Shown: positions 1 to 10,077 of the stretch, one piece after another
Numbering within the stretch: position 1 is the stretch's first letter
Layout of the letters: the number at the start of each line of letters is the position of its first letter
NCBI GenBank assembly: GCA_964017195.1
Contig: OZ024892.1
Span: 19,460,889-19,524,888, forward strand
Direction of reading: 5' to 3'
Length of the DNA stretch: 64,000 nt
Source of the DNA: Siderastrea radians
Lineage: Eukaryota > Cnidaria > Anthozoa > Scleractinia > Rhizangiidae
The notes under the pieces: generated by a model
Seen by the model: only the letters and a program-made list of their open reading frames with translations
The model's database searches: none
What the model was told of the DNA's origin: nothing
Translations under genes and position numbers: made by a program

Positions 1-219
1 TTAAGTGTTTTTCAAAGATAAGCTCAAAGTTGACAAGAATTCGAAGCAGATTCAAGACCTTATGTTCTTCTTCACAACACTCTGCTGTTTACGTTCCTTT
101 TTAATTATTATTTGCAATTATTGCAAATTGTTTGTACTTGTTAATAATAATTACTGGTAATTATTTGTAATTATAATAATTTTTAATTGGTCGCGATTGT
201 TTGTAATTATTTGAGGTAC

Positions 220-3200
220 CTGATTTCGTATTGGATGAATGGAACCCGGCCATTTTGAACGAGCATCAAAGCTTACTGGAATTTCACTGGCAACATCTTC
301 TTTAACAAGCTTTGGAGGAGAGTCTTTGGGCCACGCACCATAACTGCCAAGCATCTGCTTAGCATCTGCCCAGTCCATACCAGCAAACTGTTTATAAACG
401 GTTGCCTCCCACCTACATACACATATAAATCAATCACTTATATTGTGTTCACACTTAAGTCCAAAACATGTTTATTCTGATCACAAATGAAACATGTTTC
501 AGTATGTATAGTGCTCACATCAGGCAGTGCATCGTGTAGTCATGATCAAAACACATTTATTCTGAGCATCACTAAAACTACCTCATGAGGTGGTTTTAAT
601 TTAGCTACGTACAAGTTAGACGAGACTTGTTAAACATGGCAGTCAAAAGTGGAATAGAAAAGAGTGCTCAAAAGACCATAACTTTAGTTCAAAAAAGGGT
701 TGATGAAGAGATACGAATTGTGGCAGTTACTGGGAGATAATGCAGACCCTGCAAACCCTCGTAAACCCAATCCATTACAACCGCTATAAATTGCTGGGCT
801 TGTCTAAAATTGAATATGGTACAAACGCTCTCTACTTGTCATGAGCTGAAGAGCCTTTTGCTTCTAAAGGGCTAATTTAAGCATGATTAAACCACAGAAT
901 GAATGCAACAGCAAGCACAGCTCCATTCTTCGATTCTGAAAGTTTAATTATCAAGATTTGTGTGTCTCATAAAACTGCTTAAATCTTATAGGGCCAAGCG
1001 TGAAGTGTGTTTGAAACTGTCATCTTTTGTGAACAATGAGTTAATACAAACATGTTTAGTGAAAATACAGTATGTTTCATTTAAACACCTTTACTCTAAA
1101 CATGTTTCAGTACAAGTGTGAATGCAGCTTTAGTCACACAATATAATTTATAGTAATTTGCAGACTCTTTGAAATGATGTGAAACAGGTATAAATAGATA
1201 CCGGTAAAAAATGAACAAATGTCAAGATCGTCTCGGGGGGGGGGGGGGGGGTTATGTGCCACCTGTATCATGCAGGTACCTGTGCAATGTGGGTCCTATG
1301 GCACATAACCCCAATTTGTATGACCTCGCTCATCACTAGTCTTCCATGGCTCCGTGAGCGTTCCAACCGGTATCTGAAAAGTCATGGGTTCGATTCCCAT
1401 TGGGGGCTCAGAATTTAGTCTGAAAAGTTCTTGACATTTTATTTTTATTCACTTATTCTTTGAAATGTTCTGAGAATCTGACTACCACAGCAGACCAACG
1501 GGCAAGAGATTATCTCGGCATACAGCCCATTAGATGCAGTTAATAGCACCAGTGAAAGACTGGCCCAACCAAAGAATGGCCACTCAACAAGAACCTACAG
1601 GCCCTCAAAAGGACAACACTGATGAGATGATCTGCCTCAAAAGAACAAGGTCCCATGGCATAAGAAGGTGGTTACTGTTCAACGTGGTAAATACAATAAT
1701 AATAACAAAGTGTTAATACTGTTTGTCTCATGATGTGGTCACTTGAGTTGCAGATCGTGAGGTCCATATCCACTGATGCTACAAGAAGTCATTTGCAAAG
1801 ATCTTACACTGCACGGCGATATACTCTTTAAGAGTCAGCATACCACTCCTTATACATTAAGACCTGACGTGATGACATGACCACACTGGACAGTCATCCT
1901 TGAATAGAAGCATGCCCGAAGAAGGCTAGAGATAGCCTACCATGAACAGCAACATTGAAGAGGCATACACATAGTGCCAAAAGTGTGCCAATTATGAAGA
2001 GAACAACCCCCATCACTGCTGCTGCAGACTCACAAGATTCTTGATAGACAATGGACCTGGCTGGTAGTTTGAGTCTAATGACTACAGAGTTCTACTAATA
2101 TTATTACTCAATCTCTTTTGAAGCCTGAGCCCTCTCAAGAAGAACACCTCATCAGCCTGAATTAAGTTCATGAGAGCACAGTTCACCTGATATATAGTAT
2201 TCTGGATGTCTTGGCCACAAGCAATGGGCCACAACTGTTTGCTGGTTCACAGAATGGTGGGAGTTTCAACTTGTATGGCCTCATTATCTCATCACCCTAA
2301 GTCCAATGGGAAGGCCAAGTCAGCCATAAAAGTGAGCGGGGGGAATTCCCATCCTATTTTTATTGCCTCTGGCACCTCTTTGTTCTTTTTCAATTGCAAA
2401 ATACATGCAATGATGCATAATTTCTCCTGCTTCCTACCACCTTGATACAACTCCCATACACTTCCTGCCCCTTTTTCTCCTGGGCTCCCCCTCCACATAA
2501 AAAAATGCCTAAAGCATTTTAAAGAAAGCCCTGAAAGACAACAACTACCTGTTGCTATAAAGTTTAGTTGGATATCAGAGATATCCCCACAGTTGGTAAC
2601 CAGTCAAGCCCAGTCCAGCACAGACCTGCCAACCTCCAAAACATGCAAATCTGGAGATGTTGAAAAAAAGCCAAGAAAAACCTGGAGATTGGGACCTCAA
2701 ACCTGGAGATTTCCAAAATATGTGTTAAATGAAAATAAAAATGGTAGATTTCTTGTTTCAAGGTATTCTTTACCTTATCTGTGTACCTATTGTATTCAGC
2801 TTCTGCCGCATATTTTGAAGAGTCCGTTTCTGTTTCGCTGTCGACGTGAGGTGCCAGGTTGAGTAATACTGTTCACAGCTGTAGCATTCCAGAGACCTAA
2901 GCACACCTATGTTTCACGGGAATGAGGCTGGAATTGTACCTAGGTTTCCCTCAAACATTAGATGTGACAAATTTGGCCATTTTCAACACGGATTTTTCAA
3001 TATTGCTTCATACTATCTGAATTGTTTGGCAATTTCAAGATTTTTTGATTCATGAGTTGGCAGGTCTGCCAGCAGCTCAGGCAAGGAAAACTAACCAAAG
3101 ATACTAGTTTCCATAGCAACAAACATGCTGTATTCCAAAGGCCCTGAAGGAGTGGCAGACAAAATCCATCAGAAACGTTGCAAGGCCGAGAGCTGCCAAT

Positions 3201-4137
3201 GACAAAAATGTCAAATCAAAGTGTTACCAGACCTCAACATTGCCCAGAAATATGCATATAGGTAGGTCTTGGGAAGTAGGGCTCTCCCTACAGAAGCCTT
3301 CAAATAGACTTTGCTTGGAAGAAACAAGTGGTGGAGACCTGGGGGGGTGGTATTCCCTTATATTGCCTATACGGAGATGTGCCGCTAAAGAGGGCATGGT
3401 TCCTCTGTAGGGTAGGTATTTTAGTGCTCTTTTGGGACTAAACGGGACAGGATTTCAGACCCACAGCAGCACCCCTAACACCCAAACATAAGTCAAGTCC
3501 CCCCCTCAGGGGTGAAGGAGAATGTGGCAGAATAGACAAGCAATCAAACCACCCCAGGAAAGACTACCAGTATCAGAGAAAACCAACCACAACAAAGGTG
3601 AAGAAACCTGCCACCAAAACCAGCTGCGTCACCAGTATGGCAAATCCTGTCGTACTGGAATGAGATCGAGTTCTACAACTACTAAGTGACCTGTAAGAAT
3701 TCAGGAAGTTAACATTTTGCTTTTGCTTACAAGTTAGAAAGCCACAGTGTATCGTCATTCACATCCTTTTTAAAAACATTGCCTATCAGTTGAAGACTGA
3801 AGACAGTCCAACCATCACAAAGGTCCTACTGTCTTGCTCGCTGGATACTGATATACAGGAAACTAACAACACTGCTGTTTATGAATTATCTCGAACTCTC
3901 TTTTGATTGTCTGTTTGAGATGAGTGTTAATTGCATGCTTCTACACGGATTCGAGTACACTAATATAGGTAGTTTTGAATACAATTAAAATTAAAATGAC
4001 ACTCCATACCCAACGTTTAAGGTGTTGATCTCCTCTGCCATCTGTCGTGAGGAAACTATGAACTCTTCATGCTCCCCCAAAGCGCTACAAACTGCAAACG
4101 CAAGTAGCAGATCGAGAAAAACAGCAATTTTGTCCAT
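220..4137 (-). CDS. cathepsin B-like cysteine protease, 5' two coding exons (partial)
   Basis: Papain-family (C1A) lysosomal or secreted protease, read on the minus strand. Exon 1 (4137-4010) starts at the ATG that opens a signal peptide (hydrophobic FLDLLLAFAVCSALG) and runs into a propeptide segment ending MAEEINTLN. An in-frame ATG 23 codons upstream (4206) would bury the signal peptide, so I chose 4137. Exon 2 (412-220) carries WEATVYKQFAGMDWADAK, matching the cathepsin B propeptide, then the mature N-terminus PVSFDARSKWP ending at IRNQ, just before where GxCGSCWAF would follow. Donor GTATGG after 4010 and acceptor AG at 414-413 are both in phase 2, so the join is in frame; the next donor is GT at 219. 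Active-site Cys, His and Asn lie off the left edge. Family assignment is from remembered motifs. Confidence 0.82.
1235..1312. repeat. 17-G homopolymer followed by a 14-bp-arm hairpin
   Basis: A run of 17 G ends at 1251 and overlaps the left arm (1248-1261) of a perfect inverted repeat, GGGGTTATGTGCCA, whose right arm is 1299-1312. It lies in the cathepsin intron. It may be the end of an unidentified transposon or an assembly-sensitive homopolymer. Confidence 0.6.
1345..1480 (+). mobile_element. tRNA-derived SINE fragment
   Basis: A B-box-like GGTTCGATTCC at 1387-1397 is followed by a GGGGGCTCAGAATTT tail. A similar tail (GGGCGCTCAGATTTGTTC) follows the B box of the SINE near 45.8 kb, so the two look like copies of one SINE family. 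The A-box half is poorly conserved, so it is unlikely to be transcribed by Pol III. Confidence 0.45.
1500..3760 (+). pseudogene. decayed Ty3/Gypsy-type retrotransposon (integrase and 3' pol remnants)
   Basis: The best part is 2195-2340. Across frames it reads as an integrase core: a DVLATSNGPQLFAG-like stretch resembling the catalytic SDNGPQF motif, then HHPKSNGKAKSAIK resembling the usual YPQSNGKAE motif. Upstream, about 1940-2060, a possible zinc-binding segment reads AKCANYEENNPHHC. The frame breaks repeatedly, and an unrelated segment appears to interrupt after about 2337, because KALKDNNY-like integrase text resumes near 2525. Low-complexity Pro/Lys-rich coding-like text continues toward 3700. 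No LTRs were recognised. It lies inside the cathepsin intron in the opposite orientation and is non-functional. Confidence 0.5.
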
Positions 4138-4546
4138 GATTTTCAGACACTCGATTGCACTGCAGAACTTGAAATTGAGCTCCTTCGATTGTTGCTGTTG
4201 CAGCAAACAGAAACAGCTTGAACTGAATCACGAGACGTCGTCATGTGCCTACCAAGCTGAAATTGGATCGATTATTGCCATCAGTAATTTCCGGGTCAAG
4301 CCAAGGCACCGAGATCATAATTGTAAACAAACTTAAAGACTGTTCAACAGAACATGATATTTCAACTGATTCGATACAAGATACCGGATATAACATTCTG
4401 AAGAGGTTTTACTTTTCTTCTTTCTCAAAAGCATCAATGTCTACCAAATGAATAAAAGCAGCCCTGTTAGGAGATTTGGGAGACTCTTGACCGAGAGAGA
4501 CTGAGTTCGAAAAGGGCAACAGTGCAGAAAGGTTAGGGTCCCATTC

Positions 4547-4888
4547 CACCGCGGTCAAACGTCTGAGGCAGTATTTTGTTTTGATTCGTAAGATTTATTC
4601 ACGATGCAGTCGAAACGTGAGCAAGGATATGTAATTTAGTGGGTGAGTGTAAATATATTTTCATTTCTCTCAAATAAACGAGTTTCTTTATTGCTATTTA
4701 AATGTTCCGCACCTGAACAAAATTATCCGTTTCCCATTTTCAACTTTTCCCACTTTTCACTTTTTTAGTAAAGTTCGAAACATTTTAGTAAATTCACAGG
4801 ATGCTGGTACAGTATCAAACTTTAAACAGAGAAAATAATTCCCTTATCTTCGAGGTAGTTTTCTTACTTTTCTCGTTTGACCGCGGTG
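4547..4888. mobile_element. MITE with 15-bp terminal inverted repeats (CACCGCGGTCAAACG)
   Basis: 4547-4561 and 4874-4888 are exact reverse complements. Weaker complementarity continues outward for about 9 bp on each side, so the true ends may be near 4538 and 4899. The interior is AT-rich and non-coding. No clean target duplication was identified. Confidence 0.6.
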
Positions 4889-5795
4889 AAGGGTCACATT
4901 TATTCCATTCAAGAGTTTCCAAGTTCAAATCCCAGCCGGGACCCGGCGTTGTTAAAGTTTTGAGATAATCTCATCTCAAGAGCCCTAAAATTGGTCAGAA
5001 CCAAATATTTTCCCGTCCAGCCCGACCTGACTCAGTCAATTAGTACTCTATCATACCACTATTGACACTATTTTTACCACTATTTTTATTCTTAAAAGGA
5101 GTAGAAAATGTGTAAAAGAAAAGATGTTTGTAACTAGAGGCTGTACTCAAGAAATGTTAAAGAGCGTACAGGGCCTGACACGGCTGATACTTTTCCATCG
5201 CAAACAGCTTTTGATGACAAAACACTGTGCTCTCTAAAACTGATTCTGTACATAACTGTTCCAGCTACGATCTTTTGTATTTGTGTGACGACTGAAGGAA
5301 ACTTGAACAAATGTTGTTCTCACTTTTGAGTATACAGTTTAAGTAGTTATCGCAATTGTGAAAAATGAGGATTATATTAATTATTTAAGAAAACAGGATT
5401 AAAATGTACTCGAAGGGCTCCATATCCGTTAGCAGATTTGGTAGCTAGGTCCAGGGGCTCCGAATCCTCTTGGCACCAGTCCCCACACTTACTCTTATTC
5501 GCTCTATAGGCTAAGCTGGCCTCGGTTGTGGTCATGCAGAATTGTTAACCCCACTCCCTTCTAGTGTGGCGGACTGTTGATAGTCTAAAAATAATAAACT
5601 AGTCTAAATAATAGATGATACACAATAAAGCAATACATTAATTAATTTGGAAACTTGTAGGTAATACCATGTAAGGGAAGCCTGGGATAAAAAGGGGAAA
5701 GGTTACGGGAATCATGAGTATAGGAGCGGGAGGCGGGATTCAAAAGGCTGCGGGAAGCTGGAGAAATAGGGGGGATTATGCACAATATTTAACAA

Positions 5796-6339
5796 TTACC
5801 GTACCCAAATTGTGAATTAGCCAATCAGAAGCCTTGTTTACTGTCATGATTTTCTACGATGTCAACTCACTGACCTGATATCCTACGATATCATGGACAG
5901 TTTCTAAAACTCGCACTTTTTTGCAGACTTTAGAGATGAAAATTACAACAGAAATACAACGAAACGCAAAACTATTACATTTGTTAAATGAGAAGTAATT
6001 TTTTAACGTTAACAAAGAAAAAAAATTCAATTTCGCGGCAAAATTGGACGCGGCTACACTGGCCGGCGCTCGCGTGCACGTTTACGGACAGCGCTCGAAC
6101 TTTTTCACTTCAAAATGGAGCCGCATTTTTCAGATTTCTCTCTTAATTTGGACTTCCAAGATTCCGAAAATGAAACTCCAAACAAAAGAATTATAAAAAT
6201 GACAGATGAGGAGTTAGAGAAGAGTATTGACGCACTATTCTTCTCACGCACGGTTCACGCGCTACATGACAAGAACTCCTGACTGATCACGGTAACTGAA
6301 AAATATCGCCGGGTCTTAGGACGAATTTGGGTACGGTAA
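5796..6339. mobile_element. MITE with TIR TTACCGTACCCAAATT carrying a short ORF
   Basis: 5796-5811 and 6324-6339 are perfect 16-bp inverted repeats bounding 544 bp. Inside is a 55-codon ORF at 6115-6282 (starts MEPHFSDF and contains TDEELEKSIDALFF). Its acidic, TDEEL-type start resembles the N-termini of cnidarian crypton/DUF3504 proteins, but it stops early. The element directly abuts another inverted repeat starting at 6341. Confidence 0.6.
6115..6282 (+). CDS. 55-aa ORF inside a MITE, possibly a truncated transposon-protein N-terminus
   Basis: ATG at 6115, stop TGA at 6280-6282. The product is acidic and Ser/Asn-rich up to about residue 30. It then contains MTDEELEKSIDALFFSRTVHAL, a possible helix. 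The placement between intact terminal repeats suggests a captured 5' end of a transposase gene. The family is a guess based on TDEE-type starts of crypton-derived cnidarian proteins. Translation is unproven. Confidence 0.3.
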   Translation: MEPHFSDFSLNLDFQDSENETPNKRIIKMTDEELEKSIDALFFSRTVHALHDKNS

Positions 6340-6340
6340 A

Positions 6341-6502
6341 TACCTAATCGTACCTTTTTGGTACGCTTTGGCAGCATATCAGGCTAGTTTGGTCTCACCA
6401 TGGGTATTTTGGCTCGACTGCGTCTCGCCAAAATACACACCATGGCTCGACCAAACTCGCCTGATATGTCGCCGAAGCGTACCAAAAAGGTACGATTAGG
6501 TA
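6341..6502. repeat. large imperfect palindrome (arms about 75 bp)
   Basis: TACCTAATCGTACC at 6341 pairs with GGTACGATTAGGTA ending at 6502, and complementarity continues inward through a CATATCAGGC/GCCTGATATG region to a short loop near 6420. It begins one base after the preceding MITE ends. Confidence 0.75.
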
Positions 6503-6612
6503 TAATTATCCTGCGAAATCGCGCGGAATATCACCTGATACTTAGCCGACGAGGCCGTAGGCCGAGTTGGCTAAATCAGGGGATATTCCGCAAGATTGAG
6601 CAGGATAACTGT
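6503..6612. repeat. second palindrome directly adjoining the first (arms about 43 bp)
   Basis: The left arm contains TTATCCTGCG...GCGGAATATC...TTAGCC and the right arm the complementary GGCTAA...GATATTCCGC...CAGGATAA, around a GC-rich loop at about 6547-6566. It adjoins the previous palindrome without a spacer. Confidence 0.7.
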
Positions 6613-7192
6613 TTTATTATTCAACAAATTCCCATCGACTACCATTTTCAGAACGAGAAGAACTACGGCTCTATGATGAAAACGCTAAAAGCTAGCAACA
6701 CATAAGCTTAATAAAAATCAAAACAGAACTTCAAGAAATCGAAGTTTACTACCGTTCACTTAAAAAGACTTATTTACAAACTCATGTTTGGAAATGACAA
6801 GACAAAGTAAAAAATATATTGCTATCTTACTGAGAATAAGTCCTCTTCCTGTGAATTGAAGTCTTTTCAACTTTAGTCTTTACAACTTTCCGTGAGCAAG
6901 ACTTAGTGTGCTGCTTCATTCGCAATAGCATTTTCTTGGTTGAATTCTCACTATGAAAATTCCAAGTCAACCTCTGGAAATCTTTGTGAGCTGAAGCAAA
7001 TACTTGTTGACTTTTTGAGAGCATTTAATCGTGGAAAGTTTCTTCCAGGGAGTTAAAATTTCCGGAGAACACGGCTAAAACTGCCTCGCTTTTCAAAATG
7101 GCCGCCAAACAAGCAATGAAAGAAAATCTAATAAGTGTAAAGAAGATCCTCGCAGGGCACTTCCAAATATGGTCATTTACGTATATCGCAGG

Positions 7193-7220
7193 ATATCTGT
7201 CATGTACAGATGACAGATAT
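7193..7220. repeat. short perfect hairpin
   Basis: ATATCTGTCAT at 7193-7203 and its exact complement at 7210-7220 flank a 6-base loop. No role is assigned. Confidence 0.5.
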
Positions 7221-8646
7221 TGAGGGTTTCCTTGCCATATATATGGGCATAGAGACAATTTGTTGAATAATAATTTGCAATATTTCGCAACTAAAAAAGT
7301 ACAAAGAGGCGGAAGCCAACAAAAGTAGGACGGGAACCTGGATTAAAGGGTACGGGAAACGGGAAGTTTAAACCAACTGTTTCCCTCCGGTTAAGAATAT
7401 CCCCAGGGAACATGGTTTTAAAACACTCAACAAGCCACTGATCGCTGACTTTTCCTAGGTATTAAAACGTACTCAGGGACCGCGGGGCCTATTTCAAAAG
7501 GCGGGGGGCTAACTCGGTCGCTCAAGTGTGAAGGGAAGTGGGGGCAGCCTCCCGCGAAAACTCTCTTCTGAATGCATCTAGAGCGGCCAAGTGTGTTTAA
7601 AGTTGTCTTTTTATACAGTCCCGAAATAATGCGCCTTGACATGTTCTTTAATCTCTATTCACATTTTAAGACGAAGCCGGCAAGGTATGAACCTCGTCGT
7701 AGGCCAAAAACATTTTTCTTAAGACTTGTACAAGGAAACTTATACAATATTTTATTATTATAGAATAAGGCCAACTAAGAAAACTGATTGAAGTATAATG
7801 AATAATATATATTTCACCAAAAAAGTCAGTCTGTCGGTATGTCCCAACCACTGAACGTCTTATTTGTACTTGAACTGAGAATTACTTGAATTGAGGGAAA
7901 TAGATCTTTCGGCAGCTGTCCTAAACGCAGAGTTTACATCTATAGAGAAGCTTGAAGCAGTAGTGACCGTAATGTCCGTGATGCCCGGGCCAGCCGACAA
8001 GAACGAGGGTCAACAAAGTTTCAAACCTCTTTAAGAGCAGAAAAGACAAACTGACAAGAGTCAATGACAGTTCATCCAGAGTCAGAGGTCAAACGAAAGG
8101 AAAAGTTTCAACTTCCATCGATTCGAGTGACTTAAAATCTGAGAGCAGGTTCAAACTCTTCGAGAGGCCCCTAGAGCGCATATGAATTTTAACTAATCAT
8201 GAAGCTAAATGAGGGGAAAGCGATTTGAGCACTGGAGAGTAAATGTATTACGTTCCTGTTTGGTCCATATGAAAATAAGATTGGGGAAAACTGAGAACTG
8301 ATTAACCGGCTAAAAGTAATGAAAAAAGTGTGTTTGGCGGGGGCTTAACCCCCCTCAGCCCACCCGTCTCGCGTGGTCAACATATTAGAAAATGAAAAAT
8401 GGAAAATGGCAAAGAAGGACGCCCGTGACTCTGGTCTCCCTACGCCCCTCACTGGGAAATAGGCCACTGAAGCAGAGCGTATGCATAGCTCCCACCCGCA
8501 CAGGTCCGCCTGCGCAGGGGCTCGATAGTTTACTATAGACCTAACAAGGCGGAAGGCTTGTTTCCCTCTAATGTGGGAGTTTCTATATTGTGTTTTATTA
8601 TATGGAGGAGAGTGTTTTACTGGGAACGAAACCACTCTTAGATTCC

Positions 8647-9124
8647 ATACGCCACTCCATCCGGGTCCCGAGTGGCGTATTTTCCGTATGTCACGCTTTT
8701 GAGTGTCATATCATTCAATGACGTCACGATTCCCGCCTTTTCTACTTTGTTGAATGAACTGAATGCGTCGTTGCCTCAGTGTTGTTTGGAATTATGGCGG
8801 TGGCAAGCAGGTTTGTTTTACTAAACGATGAACAAGTGAAAGAGTTTTCCGAAAACATCGACAACGAAAACACAAAAAAGAAGACCTTGTACAATTTGAA
8901 GGTTTTCAAAGAATTTCTCGACACTTGCGACGAGAAGAGAATAAAAATGGGCAATTTCAGATATTTTGTCTCCATATAATAAAAAGAACATTACGCGTTG
9001 GCTCGAAGATATGAATTTTATATTCTCGTGGCAAACACAATATAGTGTTTGCCACTCGAACATAAAATTCATATCTTCTCGCCACCGTGTAATATCCTCT
9101 ATGTACGAGGCGGAGCCTCGTTTT
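8647..9124. mobile_element. inverted-repeat-rich element carrying a short recombinase-like ORF
   Basis: A perfect 11-bp hairpin (ATACGCCACTC, 8647-8657 with 8670-8680) opens the block. An ORF at 8794-8979 follows, and a long palindrome at 9001-9083 (38-bp arms containing AAGATATGAATTTTATATTC) closes it. The block layout resembles a deleted transposon that retained promoter, 5' coding part and a subterminal palindrome. No terminal repeat pair spanning the whole block was found, so the ends are uncertain. Confidence 0.4.
8794..8979 (+). CDS. 61-aa ORF resembling the N-terminus of crypton/DUF3504 proteins (truncated)
   Basis: Reads MAVASRFVLLNDEQVKEF, then ENTKKKTLYNLKVFKEFLDTC, then ends abruptly. 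A SRFV-LTD/NDE opening followed by NTKKKT and a VFKEFL helix is the layout I remember for the SAM-like N-terminal domain of DUF3504 (crypton tyrosine recombinase-derived) proteins, which are abundant in cnidarians. The catalytic part is absent. The start ATG at 8794 is the first in frame. It may be a dead fragment. The family call rests on memory only. Confidence 0.4.
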   Translation: MAVASRFVLLNDEQVKEFSENIDNENTKKKTLYNLKVFKEFLDTCDEKRIKMGNFRYFVSI

Positions 9125-9155
9125 GGTGTCAAGTAATTTTGCTTTGTCGTAGTCT

Positions 9156-9225
9156 CGGAATAATTTTGGTACTTTGGAATAATTTTGGAATAATTTTGGA
9201 CTTTTGGAATAATTTTGGTACTTTT
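9156..9225. repeat. tandem repeat of GGAATAATTTTGG
   Basis: Four imperfect copies with short spacers (GTACTTT, GACTTTT). AT-rich minisatellite-like stretch. Confidence 0.75.
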
Positions 9226-10077
9226 TCACTCAAGTTGTAAATTGGAGAGAATTTTATTCCACAGGTAATATTTAGGGGGATTCCAGGCATATGCCCTGTT
9301 TTCCCAACGTATTAGCCCTTTTTCTTAATTATCTCCGTAAGATTTCATTCAATCCAAAAACGCATCACTAGGATCATGCGAGGTCCCATGAATCTGTGGG
9401 AATTTTTTTCGCGATTTTTAAAGTGAACGTTAAGAGAAAAAAGGGGGGGAGGGGGGTAGTGGGAATTTTAAGAGAATTGTAAGAATTAAAGGTGCGTTAA
9501 AGTTAAAATCTCAGTTAATAATTAATAGATGGCCACCAAAACAGTCCACAAGCAACCCCAAATGCTCTTGCGTGGGTGGACTGTCTGGGGGTGTGTCCAA
9601 AAATTTTATCCCTCTTTTGTTTCCTTCTCAAATCACCTCTTTCCTAAAAAATAACTGTAATCCCCCTTAAGGGTAATTTTATTGCGCATATTTCGGTTAG
9701 GATATTGGGAAATAAAATTGCCCTTAACAGCTGTCCGATCAACCTTGCTTTCAATACTGCTAATCTTGATATACATCAAGATCCGGCTTCATTTCGCCAT
9801 TTGTCCAAAAAGAGTTACTTTAGCGATCCGCCATCCTTTCGATGCCTGTTCCTTAATCGATATTTTTCCAATTCAATTCAAGTGAACCAATTCGACGAAT
9901 GTTGAACTGTGAATGTAAAATTTCGAAATTGAGTGCTAACCTGAAAGAGTGAAATTGTTGGCTAGTATAGTAATACGGACCTGCACACCATACAATACGT
10001 AAAGCTGATTGGTTGGGCCGTCATCTGTTGTTGGAATTACAAAGTGCAAACATTGCACATTTGCTGCTGTTCCCAAA

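Larger units (their letters stand above)
4138..10077. other. gene-free interval filled with MITEs and hairpins
   Basis: Between two divergently oriented host genes (cathepsin on minus, acyltransferase on plus). No conserved host exon was seen. The promoters of both genes must lie at its edges, but no TATA or other element could be assigned. The interval is a chain of short inverted-repeat elements, listed separately. Stretches 4890-5795, 6613-8640 and 9230-10000 hold nothing I can name beyond small hairpins. Confidence 0.6.

Noticed and set aside
8345..8635. 96-codon minus-strand ORF
   Set aside because: No signal peptide, domain or neighbouring coding evidence; likely chance.
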